44,164 bases of DNA from Planctomycetia bacterium. Lineage in GTDB: Bacteria; Planctomycetota; Planctomycetia; Pirellulales; PNKZ01. The stretch spans positions 1 to 44,164 of the forward strand of contig JAIOPP010000100.1 of NCBI GenBank assembly GCA_021413845.1, read 5' to 3'. The notes under the pieces were generated by a model, which saw only the letters and a program-made list of their open reading frames with translations, had not been told where the DNA came from and did no database searches. Below are positions 32,886-41,820 of the stretch, piece after piece. Numbering within the stretch: the first letter of the stretch is position 1; each line of letters opens with the position of its first letter. The position numbers and the translations under genes were made by a program.

Positions 32886-35273
32886 ATGCGAACCGCCATC
32901 GTCGGCATACTCGTCGCATCGCTGCTCGGGTTCGGAAGGGTTGCGCCGCTGCGCGCGGAAGTCACTGCCGAGCAAGTCCACCGGTCGATCTCCGACGCCA
33001 TCGGCTTTCTTCAGCGGCAGCAAAAGCCCGACGGTTCTTGGAACGAAGAAGTTCTGGGAATGTCCGGCGGCGTCACTGCGCTCTGCACGCTTTCGCTGCT
33101 GACGGCCGGCATCCCCAAAGATGATTCCGGGATTCAGAAGTCGCTCGCGTTTCTGCGCAAGATCGAGCCGAAGATGAACTACGTCGTCTCTCTGCAGACG
33201 ATGGTCTTCTGCTTGGCCGAGCCGCAGCGCGATCTGCAATTGATCGTGCGCAACGTGAAGTTTCTGGAAAACCAGCAACGCCGCGACGCGCGCTACAGCG
33301 GTGGTTGGGACTACAACAAAGGTCAATCGGCGGTCGACAACTCGAACACGCAATTCGTCGCGCTCGCGTTGCATGAAGCCGAGCGTGCCGGCGTGGTCAC
33401 AAGCGAAGCTACTTGGCGGCTCACGCGTGACTATTGGGAACGAACGCAAAATCCCGATGGATCTTGGGGCTACGTCGAAGGGCAGTCGGGTACCGGCAGC
33501 ATGACCTGTGCCGGGCTCTCCGCGTTGCTCATGGCGCGCGAGAAGCTCAACGACGGCGACGCGAAAGTCGACGGCGAGCGCGTGGAGTGTTGCAGCGATC
33601 GCAAAGACAACTCGCCGATCACTCGAGCCATGAATTGGCTCGGACGCAATTTCAGCGTGCATCAAAACCCCGGTGATATGGCCCATGTACTCTATTATCT
33701 TTACGGCGTCGAACGGGTGGGCCGGCTTGCGAATCGCCGGCTGATCGGTAACCACGATTGGTATCGCGAAGGGGCCGATGCGCTGGTGCGCCGGCAAACG
33801 CAACTCGGCGCTGGGCAATGGGTCGGCGTCGGCACCGGCGAGCAAAGGCCCGTCATCGGTACTTGCTTCGCGCTGCTGTTTCTAGCTAAGGGGCGCCGTC
33901 CGGTGTTGGCGGCTAAGCTCGCGCACGAGCCGGGCGAAGATTGGGATCACCATCGCCAAGACCTGGCGAACCTGACGCGCTATTGCGAGAAGAAATGGGA
34001 GCGCGAGCTTACTTGGCAAGTGATGCGCTCGAAAGACGCGACCGTCGACGATCTCAATCAAGCGCCGGTCCTCTATGTTTCCGGCAGCGAGATGCCGATT
34101 TTCACCGATGCCGAAGTGCGCGTGTTGCGGCAGTATCTCGACCTCGGCGGCTTTCTCTTCGCCGAGAATTGCTGCGGCGGGAAAGAGTTCGACGCCGGTT
34201 TCCGCAAACTCATGGAACGCCTGTTTCCCGACCGCGATGAGCGCGGGCAACCGCTTTATCAGCTTCGACTCTTGCCGCCCGAACATTCCGTCTGGAGCGC
34301 CGAGGAACCGGTCGACCCGAAGTATCTCAAGCCGCTTTATGGGCTCGATGTCGGCTGCCGCACGAGCGTGATCTATTGCCCGGAAAATCTCGGCTGCTAT
34401 TGGGAACTCGATCGCTTGGGCCGCACCCAAACGTATCCGGCGCCGATCGAAGCGGAGATCCGAGCCGTGCGCTCGATCGGTATCAACGTAATGGCTTACG
34501 CGACGAACCGCGAGGTGAAGTACAAGCTTGAGATTCCTCGCATTCTCGCCGACGATGGGAAGCTCGATGCCGTCGAGCGGGCGAAGCTCTACATCGCCGA
34601 ACTTCGCCACGGCGGCGGCTCCGGCATCGCGCCGGCGGCGCTGGTGAATTTGCTGCGGCAACTGAGCGTCGATACCGGGCTGCGCGTCAGTACGGAGAAG
34701 CGGGAACTCTCGCTCATCCAAGATGCGCTCTTCGATTACCATTTGATCTTCATGCATGGCCGCACCGGGTTCACGTTTTCCGATGCCGAGCGCAAGCAAC
34801 TCCGCGCGTTCATCGAACGGGGCGGCATGATCTTCGGCGACGCGGTGTGCAGCAGCGAAGAATTCGCCACGGCCTTTCGTCGTGAGATGAGCTTGATCTT
34901 TCCCGACGCGCCGCTGAAATCGATTCCGCTCAAACACGACGTTTTTACCGATAAATTCGGCGGTTTCGATCTCTCGCAAGTGATGTTGCGCGATCCACGC
35001 CGGGGCAATGCCGGCGGGCCGCTGAGAGCCGACGTCGTGCGCGCGACACCGGAATTGGAAGGCTTGCAGTTCGGCACGCGCTACGGCTCGGCAGGCGCCG
35101 TCGGCTCCAGTCTTGATCGTTCCTCATTTTGCATTTTGACTTCTGCCTTTGCCCCGAGGTTCCCGTGCCCGCTCAATTGCTCGACGGAAAAACGCTCGCT
35201 CGTACGATCCAAGCCGAAATCGCGTCGGAAGTCGCCGAGTTCATTAAGCAGTCCGGTGTCGTTCCCTGCTTAG
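32886..35273 (+). CDS. Squalene-cyclase-like repeat protein with two DUF4159 copies, C-terminus disrupted
   Basis: A 795-residue frame starting at ATG 32886 (GGAGG 10 bases upstream). The signal peptide (AIVGILVASLLGFGRVAPLRA) is followed by prenyltransferase/squalene-cyclase-type repeats (QKPDGSWN, QNPDGSWGY, then QTQLGAGQWVG) up to residue ~340. The first DUF4159 copy (about 385-520: PVLYVSGSEM, LDLGGFLFAENCCG, RTSVIYCPENLGCYWE) is complete. The second (about 580-735: FIERGGMIFGDAVCSS) stops after LEGLQFGTRY, where the closing strand is expected. The remaining ~60 residues are unlike the family and overlap folD in another frame by 109 bases. The last real residues are near 35085, suggesting a frameshift or deletion. 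Confidence 0.8.
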   Translation: MRTAIVGILVASLLGFGRVAPLRAEVTAEQVHRSISDAIGFLQRQQKPDGSWNEEVLGMSGGVTALCTLSLLTAGIPKDDSGIQKSLAFLRKIEPKMNYVVSLQTMVFCLAEPQRDLQLIVRNVKFLENQQRRDARYSGGWDYNKGQSAVDNSNTQFVALALHEAERAGVVTSEATWRLTRDYWERTQNPDGSWGYVEGQSGTGSMTCAGLSALLMAREKLNDGDAKVDGERVECCSDRKDNSPITRAMNWLGRNFSVHQNPGDMAHVLYYLYGVERVGRLANRRLIGNHDWYREGADALVRRQTQLGAGQWVGVGTGEQRPVIGTCFALLFLAKGRRPVLAAKLAHEPGEDWDHHRQDLANLTRYCEKKWERELTWQVMRSKDATVDDLNQAPVLYVSGSEMPIFTDAEVRVLRQYLDLGGFLFAENCCGGKEFDAGFRKLMERLFPDRDERGQPLYQLRLLPPEHSVWSAEEPVDPKYLKPLYGLDVGCRTSVIYCPENLGCYWELDRLGRTQTYPAPIEAEIRAVRSIGINVMAYATNREVKYKLEIPRILADDGKLDAVERAKLYIAELRHGGGSGIAPAALVNLLRQLSVDTGLRVSTEKRELSLIQDALFDYHLIFMHGRTGFTFSDAERKQLRAFIERGGMIFGDAVCSSEEFATAFRREMSLIFPDAPLKSIPLKHDVFTDKFGGFDLSQVMLRDPRRGNAGGPLRADVVRATPELEGLQFGTRYGSAGAVGSSLDRSSFCILTSAFAPRFPCPLNCSTEKRSLVRSKPKSRRKSPSSLSSPVSFPA

Positions 35274-36025
35274 CGACGGTGCTCGTCGGTGCCGATCCGG
35301 CCAGCGAGGTTTATGTTCGCAATAAGCGCCAGGCCTGCGAGCGCGTCGGGATGGAGAGTCGGCATTTTCCCCTCGTTGCCGAAACCACGGAAGCGGAACT
35401 GCTCGAGCTCGTCGAGCGCCTGAATCGCGATACCGGTGTGCATGGAATTCTCGTGCAGTTGCCGCTGCCGAAGCAGATCTCGGAGCAGCGCGTACTCTTG
35501 GCCGTCGAGGCCGCGAAAGACGTGGATTGTTTCCATCCCGAAAACGTCGGGCTGCTCGTGCAGGGGCGGCCGCGGTTTCTTCCTTGCACGCCGCACGGCG
35601 TGCAGCAATTGCTTTTGCGTAACGGCATCGACACGGCAGGCAAGCATGTCGTGATCGTCGGGCGGAGCGATATCGTCGGCAAGCCGTTGGCGAATATGCT
35701 CGTGCAGAAAGGGGCCGGCGCCGACGCGACCGTCACCGTCTGCCATAGCCGCACGCGCGACTTAGCCGCCGTGACGCGCACGGCCGATATTCTCGTCGCG
35801 GCGATCGGCAAGGCCCGCTTCATCACGGCCGACATGGTTCGGCCCGGGGCGGTCGTCGTCGACGTCGGGATCAACCGAACCGAGTCGGGTCTGTGCGGCG
35901 ACGTTGACTTCGCCCCGGTCTGCGAAACGGCATCGCACGTCACGCCGGTCCCCGGCGGCGTCGGCCCGTTGACGATCACGATGCTGCTGAAGAACACGCT
36001 CGTGGCATGCCGCGGCTTGCAGTAG
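35165..36025 (+). CDS. folD: Bifunctional methylenetetrahydrofolate dehydrogenase/cyclohydrolase
   Basis: A 286-residue protein starting at GTG 35165, with GAGG 5 bases upstream (the frame to 35129 precedes the conserved start). Family motifs: YVRNKRQACERVG (catalytic Tyr/Lys pair spaced as YxxxK), GILVQLPLPKQI, KDVDCFHPENVGLL, PCTPHGVQQLL, VVIVGRSDIVGKPLANML (NADP site) and HVTPVPGGVGPLTITML. FolD interconverts 5,10-methylene- and 10-formyl-tetrahydrofolate in the cytoplasm. The usual KRKA second lysine is Gln here. Its 5' end lies under the degenerate tail of the DUF4159 frame, which supports that tail not being functional. Confidence 0.95.
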   Translation: MPAQLLDGKTLARTIQAEIASEVAEFIKQSGVVPCLATVLVGADPASEVYVRNKRQACERVGMESRHFPLVAETTEAELLELVERLNRDTGVHGILVQLPLPKQISEQRVLLAVEAAKDVDCFHPENVGLLVQGRPRFLPCTPHGVQQLLLRNGIDTAGKHVVIVGRSDIVGKPLANMLVQKGAGADATVTVCHSRTRDLAAVTRTADILVAAIGKARFITADMVRPGAVVVDVGINRTESGLCGDVDFAPVCETASHVTPVPGGVGPLTITMLLKNTLVACRGLQ

Positions 36026-36035
36026 CTTCTTCGCG

Positions 36036-38372
36036 CTAGTGGTCCAGTCGATCCGGCACGTTGTCGTTATCCTTGTCGAACGGCAGGGCATCGTCGAGAT
36101 CGAGCAGACCGTCGCCGTCGGTATCGCCCGTCAGGCTGAATGCTTCCCCTTCGGGGAGTTGCCCCTGATATTGATAGTCGAGAATCGTGACGAAATCGCG
36201 GCGTTTTACCGGCTGCTCGAGGCCTCGCACCGCTTCGGCCCCCTCCGGAAGCTTCGCTAGTTTGAAATTAATCAGCAAGCTGAAATCGGCGTCGGCCTCC
36301 GGGTTGTTGAGTTCTAGAGGCGTATGCGTCGTGCTCCCTTTGAGCCATTCCAGTCGACGAATCGCCGCGGCCACTTCGCGGCGCTTCACGTTGCGCTCGG
36401 CGTCGAAATCGGGCGATTGTTGGTCGGCGACGTAGATGCCCAACAACGCTGCCCGATTGGCTGCTGCGAAATGGGGATCGCTCGGCTTCAAGTCGTGATA
36501 AGGCCAAATCAAAACGCCCGGCGGTCGCGGTGCTTTCGGCGTGCGCCTCAGCGCCATGACATCGACGGGATTAAGCAACAGTCCTTGAATCAGTCGCACG
36601 AGGCGAAGATTCGTCGCCACTTGCTGTGGGTTCAGCTTCTCGCGCAGCGCAACCACGGAGAACGCCGCGGCGGCTTGTCCCGCGAGCATGCCGTGCCCAT
36701 GCAACCGCACGGCCGATTGGACGATGCTCGATAGGCCCAAGTTTTTTCCGGCCACGATCAAGCCTTCGGTCTCGAGCGGTGCCATGCTTCGTAGCGGCAG
36801 CATCGCCCGATCGGTATCGGTGCTCCAATTGCGAAGCGGCGTATGGACGAGCGTCCATGTTGCGTTAGTGTCGTCGTTGAGAAAGATACGCTTCGTCGGA
36901 TGAAAATCGATGTTGAATTGAAAGCCGAAGGCACCGTCGGGCACCATGCTTTTCGACCAGCACTGGTTGCCGTCGGTGTCGCGCACGTCTTGCTCGCGCA
37001 ACATATACATCGCCTGCGTACGCAAGCCTTCGCGAATATACGGCTTCGGCGGCAAGTGATCGGGCGTGCCGAATTCGTCGGTCAGTTGCAGATCGCGAAA
37101 GGTCACGATCTTCCGGTTCGGATCGGCGCCGGCTGCGGCGAGATCGCGCTCCGCCACGGTCGTTTGCAAATGGTACAGCAGCCCGAGCGTGTGCTGTTTG
37201 ACATCGTTAAACACGACCTGCCGCTCGCGCGGATTCATCTCGACCACGTTCTTTTGCGACGCCCCGACGGTAAGCCGCTCCAGCGCATCGACGACAGGCT
37301 GCGGATAGCGATTCGTCGGATAATCTTGCAGCGGCCAATTGACGAGGACCGCCTCGGAACCGGCCGGCAAACCTAAATGGCGGCGATCGACGAGCCGGCG
37401 ATGATGATAAACCGTCGGACCGTCCGTATAAGGGCCGTTGGGCAAGGCCGTATCGCGCCAAGCTTGCGCGAAAGGCTTCATTGCCTCCTGCGGCCAGCCG
37501 AGTTGTGCAAACTCCGCCGCGGTCGAAGTCGTCGCGGCGAAGTAGCGGCGCTCGTCGTAGCCTGTCGGGCGTTCGATGATCGTCGGCTGAGCGCTTTCGC
37601 GTAGCACCATGCAATAGGTGAGGGGGTTGATTTCGTTGTGCTCGATTCGGTCGTAGCTTTCGGGAGCGCTCGGCTCTTGAAACCGGTCCTTCAAATCGGG
37701 CCCGCAAAAATACTTGGCGCCGGACAGGCGAACGATATCCCCCCAATCGCTCGCGTCGATCGTGATGCGCGGCTTAATGACGAACGTAGATTCCTGTGTC
37801 TCGGAATTGCGATCGGCCACGTTGCCGAACGCAACCGCTTCGACGCGCTTTCCCGCTAATCGAACGCCGAGCGGTTCGATGTTTTCCAAGAGCGTGATCG
37901 AGCCGCCGGCGCCGACGAGATAGGGAGCGATCAGCCGGCGGAAAAGCAACTCGGTGTCGCGGGGCTCGCAGGTCGTCCAGGCGCAAAAGCAATTGCCGGG
38001 CCGCGCGTTTCCATACTTGCGCTGCATGTCGGCCTCGATCAGGTCCATGATTTCGAGGAAGATGCCGCTGCGCGGAAAGTGAACACGACCGCCCCGATAC
38101 TTAGTCCATTCATCGATCGCAGCGAGCCCTTCGGCGGTGAACTGTCCGCCGAGCCAATTGCAGTCGTTCGTGAGGACGATCCTCGGCACGCCGAACCGCG
38201 CCGCTTGGATCGCTGCGGCCGTGCCCGACTCGCCGCCGCCGACGATCAGCAAATCGCATTCGATTTCTTCAGCGGCGCGAAGTTGCGTCGGTGTTGCGAA
38301 GCTTGCCGCCGCGGCTATAAGAACGAAGCCGAGCAAGCGAAGCGAAAAGGAAAGCAAGGTGATCTTCGTCAT
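36036..38372 (-). CDS. Exported FAD-dependent oxidoreductase with SLH-like and acidic repeat tail
   Basis: A 778-residue protein with a signal peptide (LLGFVLIAAAASFATPTQLRA). The FAD-binding motif CDLLIVGGGESGTAAAIQAARFG is at ~39-61, followed by NWLGGQFTAEGLAAIDEW, a block typical of the PF12831 FAD oxidoreductase family common in planctomycetes. EGLIVAGKNLGLSSIVQSAVR near residue 550 closes the FAD domain. After residue ~635 there is an S-layer-homology-like segment (GIYVADQQSPDFDAERNVKR, then AAAIRRLEW). The end (DTDGDGLLDLDDALPFDKDN) is an Asp-rich calcium-binding, dockerin/thrombospondin-3-like repeat. Substrate unknown. The tail suggests surface attachment. Confidence 0.88.
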   Translation of the reverse strand: MTKITLLSFSLRLLGFVLIAAAASFATPTQLRAAEEIECDLLIVGGGESGTAAAIQAARFGVPRIVLTNDCNWLGGQFTAEGLAAIDEWTKYRGGRVHFPRSGIFLEIMDLIEADMQRKYGNARPGNCFCAWTTCEPRDTELLFRRLIAPYLVGAGGSITLLENIEPLGVRLAGKRVEAVAFGNVADRNSETQESTFVIKPRITIDASDWGDIVRLSGAKYFCGPDLKDRFQEPSAPESYDRIEHNEINPLTYCMVLRESAQPTIIERPTGYDERRYFAATTSTAAEFAQLGWPQEAMKPFAQAWRDTALPNGPYTDGPTVYHHRRLVDRRHLGLPAGSEAVLVNWPLQDYPTNRYPQPVVDALERLTVGASQKNVVEMNPRERQVVFNDVKQHTLGLLYHLQTTVAERDLAAAGADPNRKIVTFRDLQLTDEFGTPDHLPPKPYIREGLRTQAMYMLREQDVRDTDGNQCWSKSMVPDGAFGFQFNIDFHPTKRIFLNDDTNATWTLVHTPLRNWSTDTDRAMLPLRSMAPLETEGLIVAGKNLGLSSIVQSAVRLHGHGMLAGQAAAAFSVVALREKLNPQQVATNLRLVRLIQGLLLNPVDVMALRRTPKAPRPPGVLIWPYHDLKPSDPHFAAANRAALLGIYVADQQSPDFDAERNVKRREVAAAIRRLEWLKGSTTHTPLELNNPEADADFSLLINFKLAKLPEGAEAVRGLEQPVKRRDFVTILDYQYQGQLPEGEAFSLTGDTDGDGLLDLDDALPFDKDNDNVPDRLDH

Positions 38373-38410
38373 AGGTCGTTTCTCACTCCGTTAAGCTCGA
38401 CGTGATCCGT

Positions 38411-39598
38411 TCAACAGCGCACGAACTTCGACCAAATCCAATCGCTGATAAGCAATCCTTCGCGGGTCAGACGCAGTCGCCCCTCATTGAGCTGTAGCAA
38501 GTCCGAGGCGAGTAGCTTGCCCAACTCATCCCCGCCCAATGACGACAAATCGTACCCGAATTCTTCGGCAAAGGCTCGCGCCTCGATCCCTTCCGGCAAG
38601 CGTCGCAAGCCGAGCACGAGGGCCTCGCGGGCCCGATCTTCGGGGGCGAGAGTTTCGCTATCGGCCACCGGCGACTGCCCGGCTTGAATACGTTGGAGCC
38701 AAGTCGTCGTACTCCGATGATTCGTCTCTCGGCGGCCATCGACATAGCGCGCCGCCCCGGGGCCGGCGGCGTAATAGCCGTGCGCGGCCCAATAGGTCTC
38801 GTTGTGGCGGCAGCGTCGGCCGGGCCGGGCGAAGTTCGAGACTTCGTAATGTTCGTAGCCGGCGGCGGTGAGGCGGTCGATCGCTTCGAGGTACATGGCA
38901 CGTTCCAACTCTTCGTCCGACTGCTGCAGTTCGCCTTTCAGCTTACGTGTCCAGAACGAAGTACCGCGCTCGAACGTCAGACCATACAGAGACACGTGAT
39001 CGGTTTCCAATGCGAGGGCCGCATCGAGATCGCTCCGCCAATCGTCGAGCGTCTCCTGGGGAGCGCCGAAGATCAGATCGAGCGATGTCGAGAACCCAGC
39101 GTCTTGCGCGAGGCGAACCGCCTGGCGGGCGATCGCGGCCGTGTGATCGCGTTCGAGCGCACGCAGCTTCTCGGCGCGAAACGATTGTACGCCGAGACTT
39201 AGCCGCGTCAGCCCTGCCGCATGCAATACGGCAATCCGTTCGGGCGTCACGTCCGACGGATTCGCTTCTGCGGAGAACTCGTAGCCCGGCGTCAGCGGAA
39301 ACCATCGTCGAGCTAAGTCGACGAGTTGTTCAAGCTGCGGCGGTGCGAGATGCGTCGGCGTGCCCCCGCCGAGAAACAACGTGGCGACGGGCCGCGGCTC
39401 GACGAGCTGCGCGAGCTCGATCGCCAGCCCTGCGAGATACGCCTCGATCAGATCGTCGCGTCCGGCGATCAGTGTGAAGTTGCAATAGCCGCAACGGTGC
39501 CGACAAAACGGCACATGCAGATAGGCGGCGGTCGGCGGGCGCAAAACGGATGGCGGCACGTCCGACCTCGCAGGCTTGAACTGGCGCGCTACAGCCAC
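38411..39598 (-). CDS. hemW: HemW-like radical SAM protein
   Basis: A 395-residue protein. The radical SAM cluster motif [10 protein letters not shown] (CxxxCxxC) follows AAYLHVPF as in HemW/Hem[40 protein letters not shown] and [13 protein letters not shown] fix the family, and the C-terminal HemN domain ([15 protein letters not shown]) is present. The single Phe after the last Cys (CNF, not CGC) fits HemW, a haem chaperone, rather than the oxygen-independent coproporphyrinogen dehydrogenase HemN. The start is a GTG at 39598, 10 bases inside the RNase Z gene; no ribosome-binding site is seen, so coupling is likely. Confidence 0.92.
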   Translation of the reverse strand: MAVARQFKPARSDVPPSVLRPPTAAYLHVPFCRHRCGYCNFTLIAGRDDLIEAYLAGLAIELAQLVEPRPVATLFLGGGTPTHLAPPQLEQLVDLARRWFPLTPGYEFSAEANPSDVTPERIAVLHAAGLTRLSLGVQSFRAEKLRALERDHTAAIARQAVRLAQDAGFSTSLDLIFGAPQETLDDWRSDLDAALALETDHVSLYGLTFERGTSFWTRKLKGELQQSDEELERAMYLEAIDRLTAAGYEHYEVSNFARPGRRCRHNETYWAAHGYYAAGPGAARYVDGRRETNHRSTTTWLQRIQAGQSPVADSETLAPEDRAREALVLGLRRLPEGIEARAFAEEFGYDLSSLGGDELGKLLASDLLQLNEGRLRLTREGLLISDWIWSKFVRC

Positions 39599-40428
39599 AG
39601 CCGGAGTCGGCCGTCGAGCATGTCCGGCATCGCCTTCTCGACGATCCGGCGAACCTGAGTCGAATTATATCGGGTACTCAGATGCCCGGCGATGATGAGC
39701 TCGTTCCTAAAGCGGTCGCGCCGTGCGAGGATGTCGTCCAGGTGCATGTGGCCGAACTTGTGAATCTTTTCCTTGCGATGGCCCGGCGCGACGAACGTCA
39801 TTTCGGTAATCAAAATCTGAGCTTCATAGGCGGCCGGGCAGTTGTCGAGGCCGGCTGGAGCGCTGTCGCCGACATAAGCGACGAGCGGCATTCGCCGTTC
39901 TTCGGAGATTTCGACTCCGCTTTGCCGCAAGTCGCGAATCTGCTCGCCCGACAGGGTGAGATATTCCGGCTTAAGCTTTTTACGACGTTCCCACACGACA
40001 TAGCCGACGCTCGGCACCGTATGCACCGTTTCCCAAACCGAAACGACATGCTCGCGCGAAAGCTCGATCTCGTCGCCGGGCTTCACCCCGATCAGCTCGC
40101 AAGGCATCCGGCCCCGGTCGAGACGGGTAAATAGTTTGAGGATCTTATCGACCGTCTCGACGGCGTGTTCCGGAAGATAAATCTTCGGCGGCTCCATCTT
40201 CATCATGCGCCGGCGAGCGACATACGCCGGCAACGATGCGATGTGGTCCAGATGCGTATGCGAGACGAACCACGTCTCGGTTCCCATGAAGCCCCAGGGA
40301 TGCGCCCCGAGATCGAACCCGAGCTTGAGTTCGGGAATGCGCCAATAGGTCTGCACCGCGGCGCGCGACCAACCCTCGATCGTGAGGGCCTTATGTTGCA
40401 AGGTATTTACCGGAAGATTCTCAATCAT
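39589..40428 (-). CDS. Metallo-beta-lactamase-fold ribonuclease Z-like protein
   Basis: A 279-residue protein starting at ATG 40428. The zinc motif [11 protein letters not shown] at ~57-67 and the later GDS ([11 protein letters not shown]), EMTF (ILITEMTF), GHMHLDDI and AGHLSTRYN motifs are those of tRNase Z-type proteins. It resembles the short plant/cyanobacterial-type form. tRNase Z removes the 3' trailer of pre-tRNA. It overlaps the HemW gene by 10 bases on the same strand, so the two are probably co-translated. No tRNA gene occurs in the window. Confidence 0.88.
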   Translation of the reverse strand: MIENLPVNTLQHKALTIEGWSRAAVQTYWRIPELKLGFDLGAHPWGFMGTETWFVSHTHLDHIASLPAYVARRRMMKMEPPKIYLPEHAVETVDKILKLFTRLDRGRMPCELIGVKPGDEIELSREHVVSVWETVHTVPSVGYVVWERRKKLKPEYLTLSGEQIRDLRQSGVEISEERRMPLVAYVGDSAPAGLDNCPAAYEAQILITEMTFVAPGHRKEKIHKFGHMHLDDILARRDRFRNELIIAGHLSTRYNSTQVRRIVEKAMPDMLDGRLRLWL

Positions 40429-40667
40429 CCACCTATCTTACCGGTCTGTCGGGGAGCGACAACCCGTGTTGAAATCGTGATGGAATGAGGCGGAATCGCG
40501 CCGCGCGAAAGAACGGAATTGACGCACCCAGGGCTCACTCCTACGATTCCACCGGACTTCCTGACTTCTCGGAGCGTTCTCTCCGATTTCGAGGCTTTCC
40601 GATTCCGCGATACGCGCCGCTGCCGAGACACACGAGCCCGACCGTGCGATAACTTGAGGAAACGTAC

Positions 40668-41363
40668 ATGCGCAGTCGCTGGTTCGTCACGTGCGTCGTC
40701 GTGCTGCTCGTCTTATCGCTCGCGACCGGCCTCGGCTTATACGGCGTGTATCACGCGGCGCAGGAAGTGCCCGACTTCTATGCCGAAGCGGTGGCGATGC
40801 CGGAGACGCACGCCGACAAGGCGAGCGACGAGTTTACGGCCGGTGCGTTTGCGTTGGCGAACGACGTCGAAAAGGAAGGGTCTTGGAGCTCCGTATTCAC
40901 CGATGAGCAGATCAACGGCTGGCTTGCGGTCGATCTTGTCGAAAAGCATCCGAACCTGCTGCCGCCGAACTTCGAGCGGCCGCGGATCAAGATTCTCGAC
41001 GACCACGTGCAGGTCGGCGTGCGCTGCGAGATCGGCGGCGTGAAGACCATCGCTTGGATGGACGTCGAAGGACAGATGACGAAGAACCAAGAGCTCGCGG
41101 TGCGCTTTCGGCAAATTCGTGCCGGAGCGGTGCCGCTGCCGCTGTCGACGATTCTCGATGCGGTTCGGCAAGCGGCCGAAGCGTTTGAGTTGTCGCTCCG
41201 TTGGACAACCGTTAACGGTGATCCCACGGCGATCGTCGGCTTGCCGTCGACGATGAAGAAAGGGATTCGCTACGAACTCGATCGGTTCACGCTCACCGAC
41301 GGAAAATTGTACGTCGCCGGCCGGACGTTTCGAGCCGACGGCAAGCCCATTGCTAAGCGGTAG
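40668..41363 (+). CDS. Membrane-anchored hypothetical protein (FTDEQINGWL)
   Basis: A 231-residue protein with a single N-terminal helix (WFVTCVVVLLVLSLATGLGLYGVY) that is probably an uncleaved anchor. FTDEQINGWLAVDLVEKHPNLLP at ~78 resembles the FxExQLNxWL-type motif of several bacterial membrane-anchored proteins. A beta-rich region (IKILDDHVQVGVRCEIGGVKTIAWMDVEG) and a second set of strands follow. No catalytic residues are apparent. It could be a lipid-associated or cell-wall-facing protein; the resemblance to YpmS/DUF2140 proteins is only suggestive. It is a single gene, convergent with the phosphoesterase-domain gene 9 bases away. Confidence 0.75.
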   Translation: MRSRWFVTCVVVLLVLSLATGLGLYGVYHAAQEVPDFYAEAVAMPETHADKASDEFTAGAFALANDVEKEGSWSSVFTDEQINGWLAVDLVEKHPNLLPPNFERPRIKILDDHVQVGVRCEIGGVKTIAWMDVEGQMTKNQELAVRFRQIRAGAVPLPLSTILDAVRQAAEAFELSLRWTTVNGDPTAIVGLPSTMKKGIRYELDRFTLTDGKLYVAGRTFRADGKPIAKR

Positions 41364-41372
41364 CTTCGTTCG

Positions 41373-41801
41373 TTAAATATCGATCTCTGCGGCCGGCAGG
41401 AACCGATAGTCGAACGTCGGCTCGATGGATTCGATATCGCGACGATGTTGCAGCCGAACGCGACCTTGCAACCGTCGGCCTGCGACGAGGATTTCAAGTG
41501 TGTCGCCGGTCACATCGCGCCCGTCGAGACTTTCCGGTTCTCCTTGATGTCCGATCACTTCATATGTTCCTGCATCCCATTGAGCGACTGTGCCACGCCC
41601 GCCGGAGATCGGTCCTTCGTAGGCGAGGTACTCCAAGCGATGGTCGGGCAGCAACGCGACGACTTGAAGCTCACGAATGTCGGGAGCAAGGTCGAGCGCC
41701 CAGGTTCTCAAGACTTCGCCGTGCTCCAGCATGAAGTCCCAATGCGAAGGTCGGCGGGATTCGACAGGGCATTCGTGTCGCAAAATGACGAAGCGCGGCA
41801 T
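41373..41801 (-). CDS. Stand-alone DNA ligase D-type 3'-phosphoesterase domain
   Basis: A 142-residue protein covering the phosphoesterase (PE) domain normally fused to LigD. It opens FVILRHECPVE, followed by SHWDFML (the catalytic-type His/Asp motif), LEYLAYEGPISGGRGTVAQW (the signature glycine-rich turn) and a final VRLQHRR-type stretch. PE domains trim 3' phosphates and ribonucleotides during nonhomologous end joining. There is no ligase or primase domain and no Ku gene in the window. ATG 41801 follows GGAG by ~10 bases. It lies 19 bases downstream of nadB on the same strand, so the two form a likely transcription unit with no obvious shared function. Confidence 0.85.
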   Translation of the reverse strand: MPRFVILRHECPVESRRPSHWDFMLEHGEVLRTWALDLAPDIRELQVVALLPDHRLEYLAYEGPISGGRGTVAQWDAGTYEVIGHQGEPESLDGRDVTGDTLEILVAGRRLQGRVRLQHRRDIESIEPTFDYRFLPAAEIDI

Positions 41802-41820
41802 GCGGCATCAACTCCAGGCG

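Noticed and set aside
35129-35164. Extra 12 codons upstream of folD
   Set aside because: The conserved FolD N-terminus begins at GTG 35165 with its own GAGG; the extension falls in the AT-rich junction.
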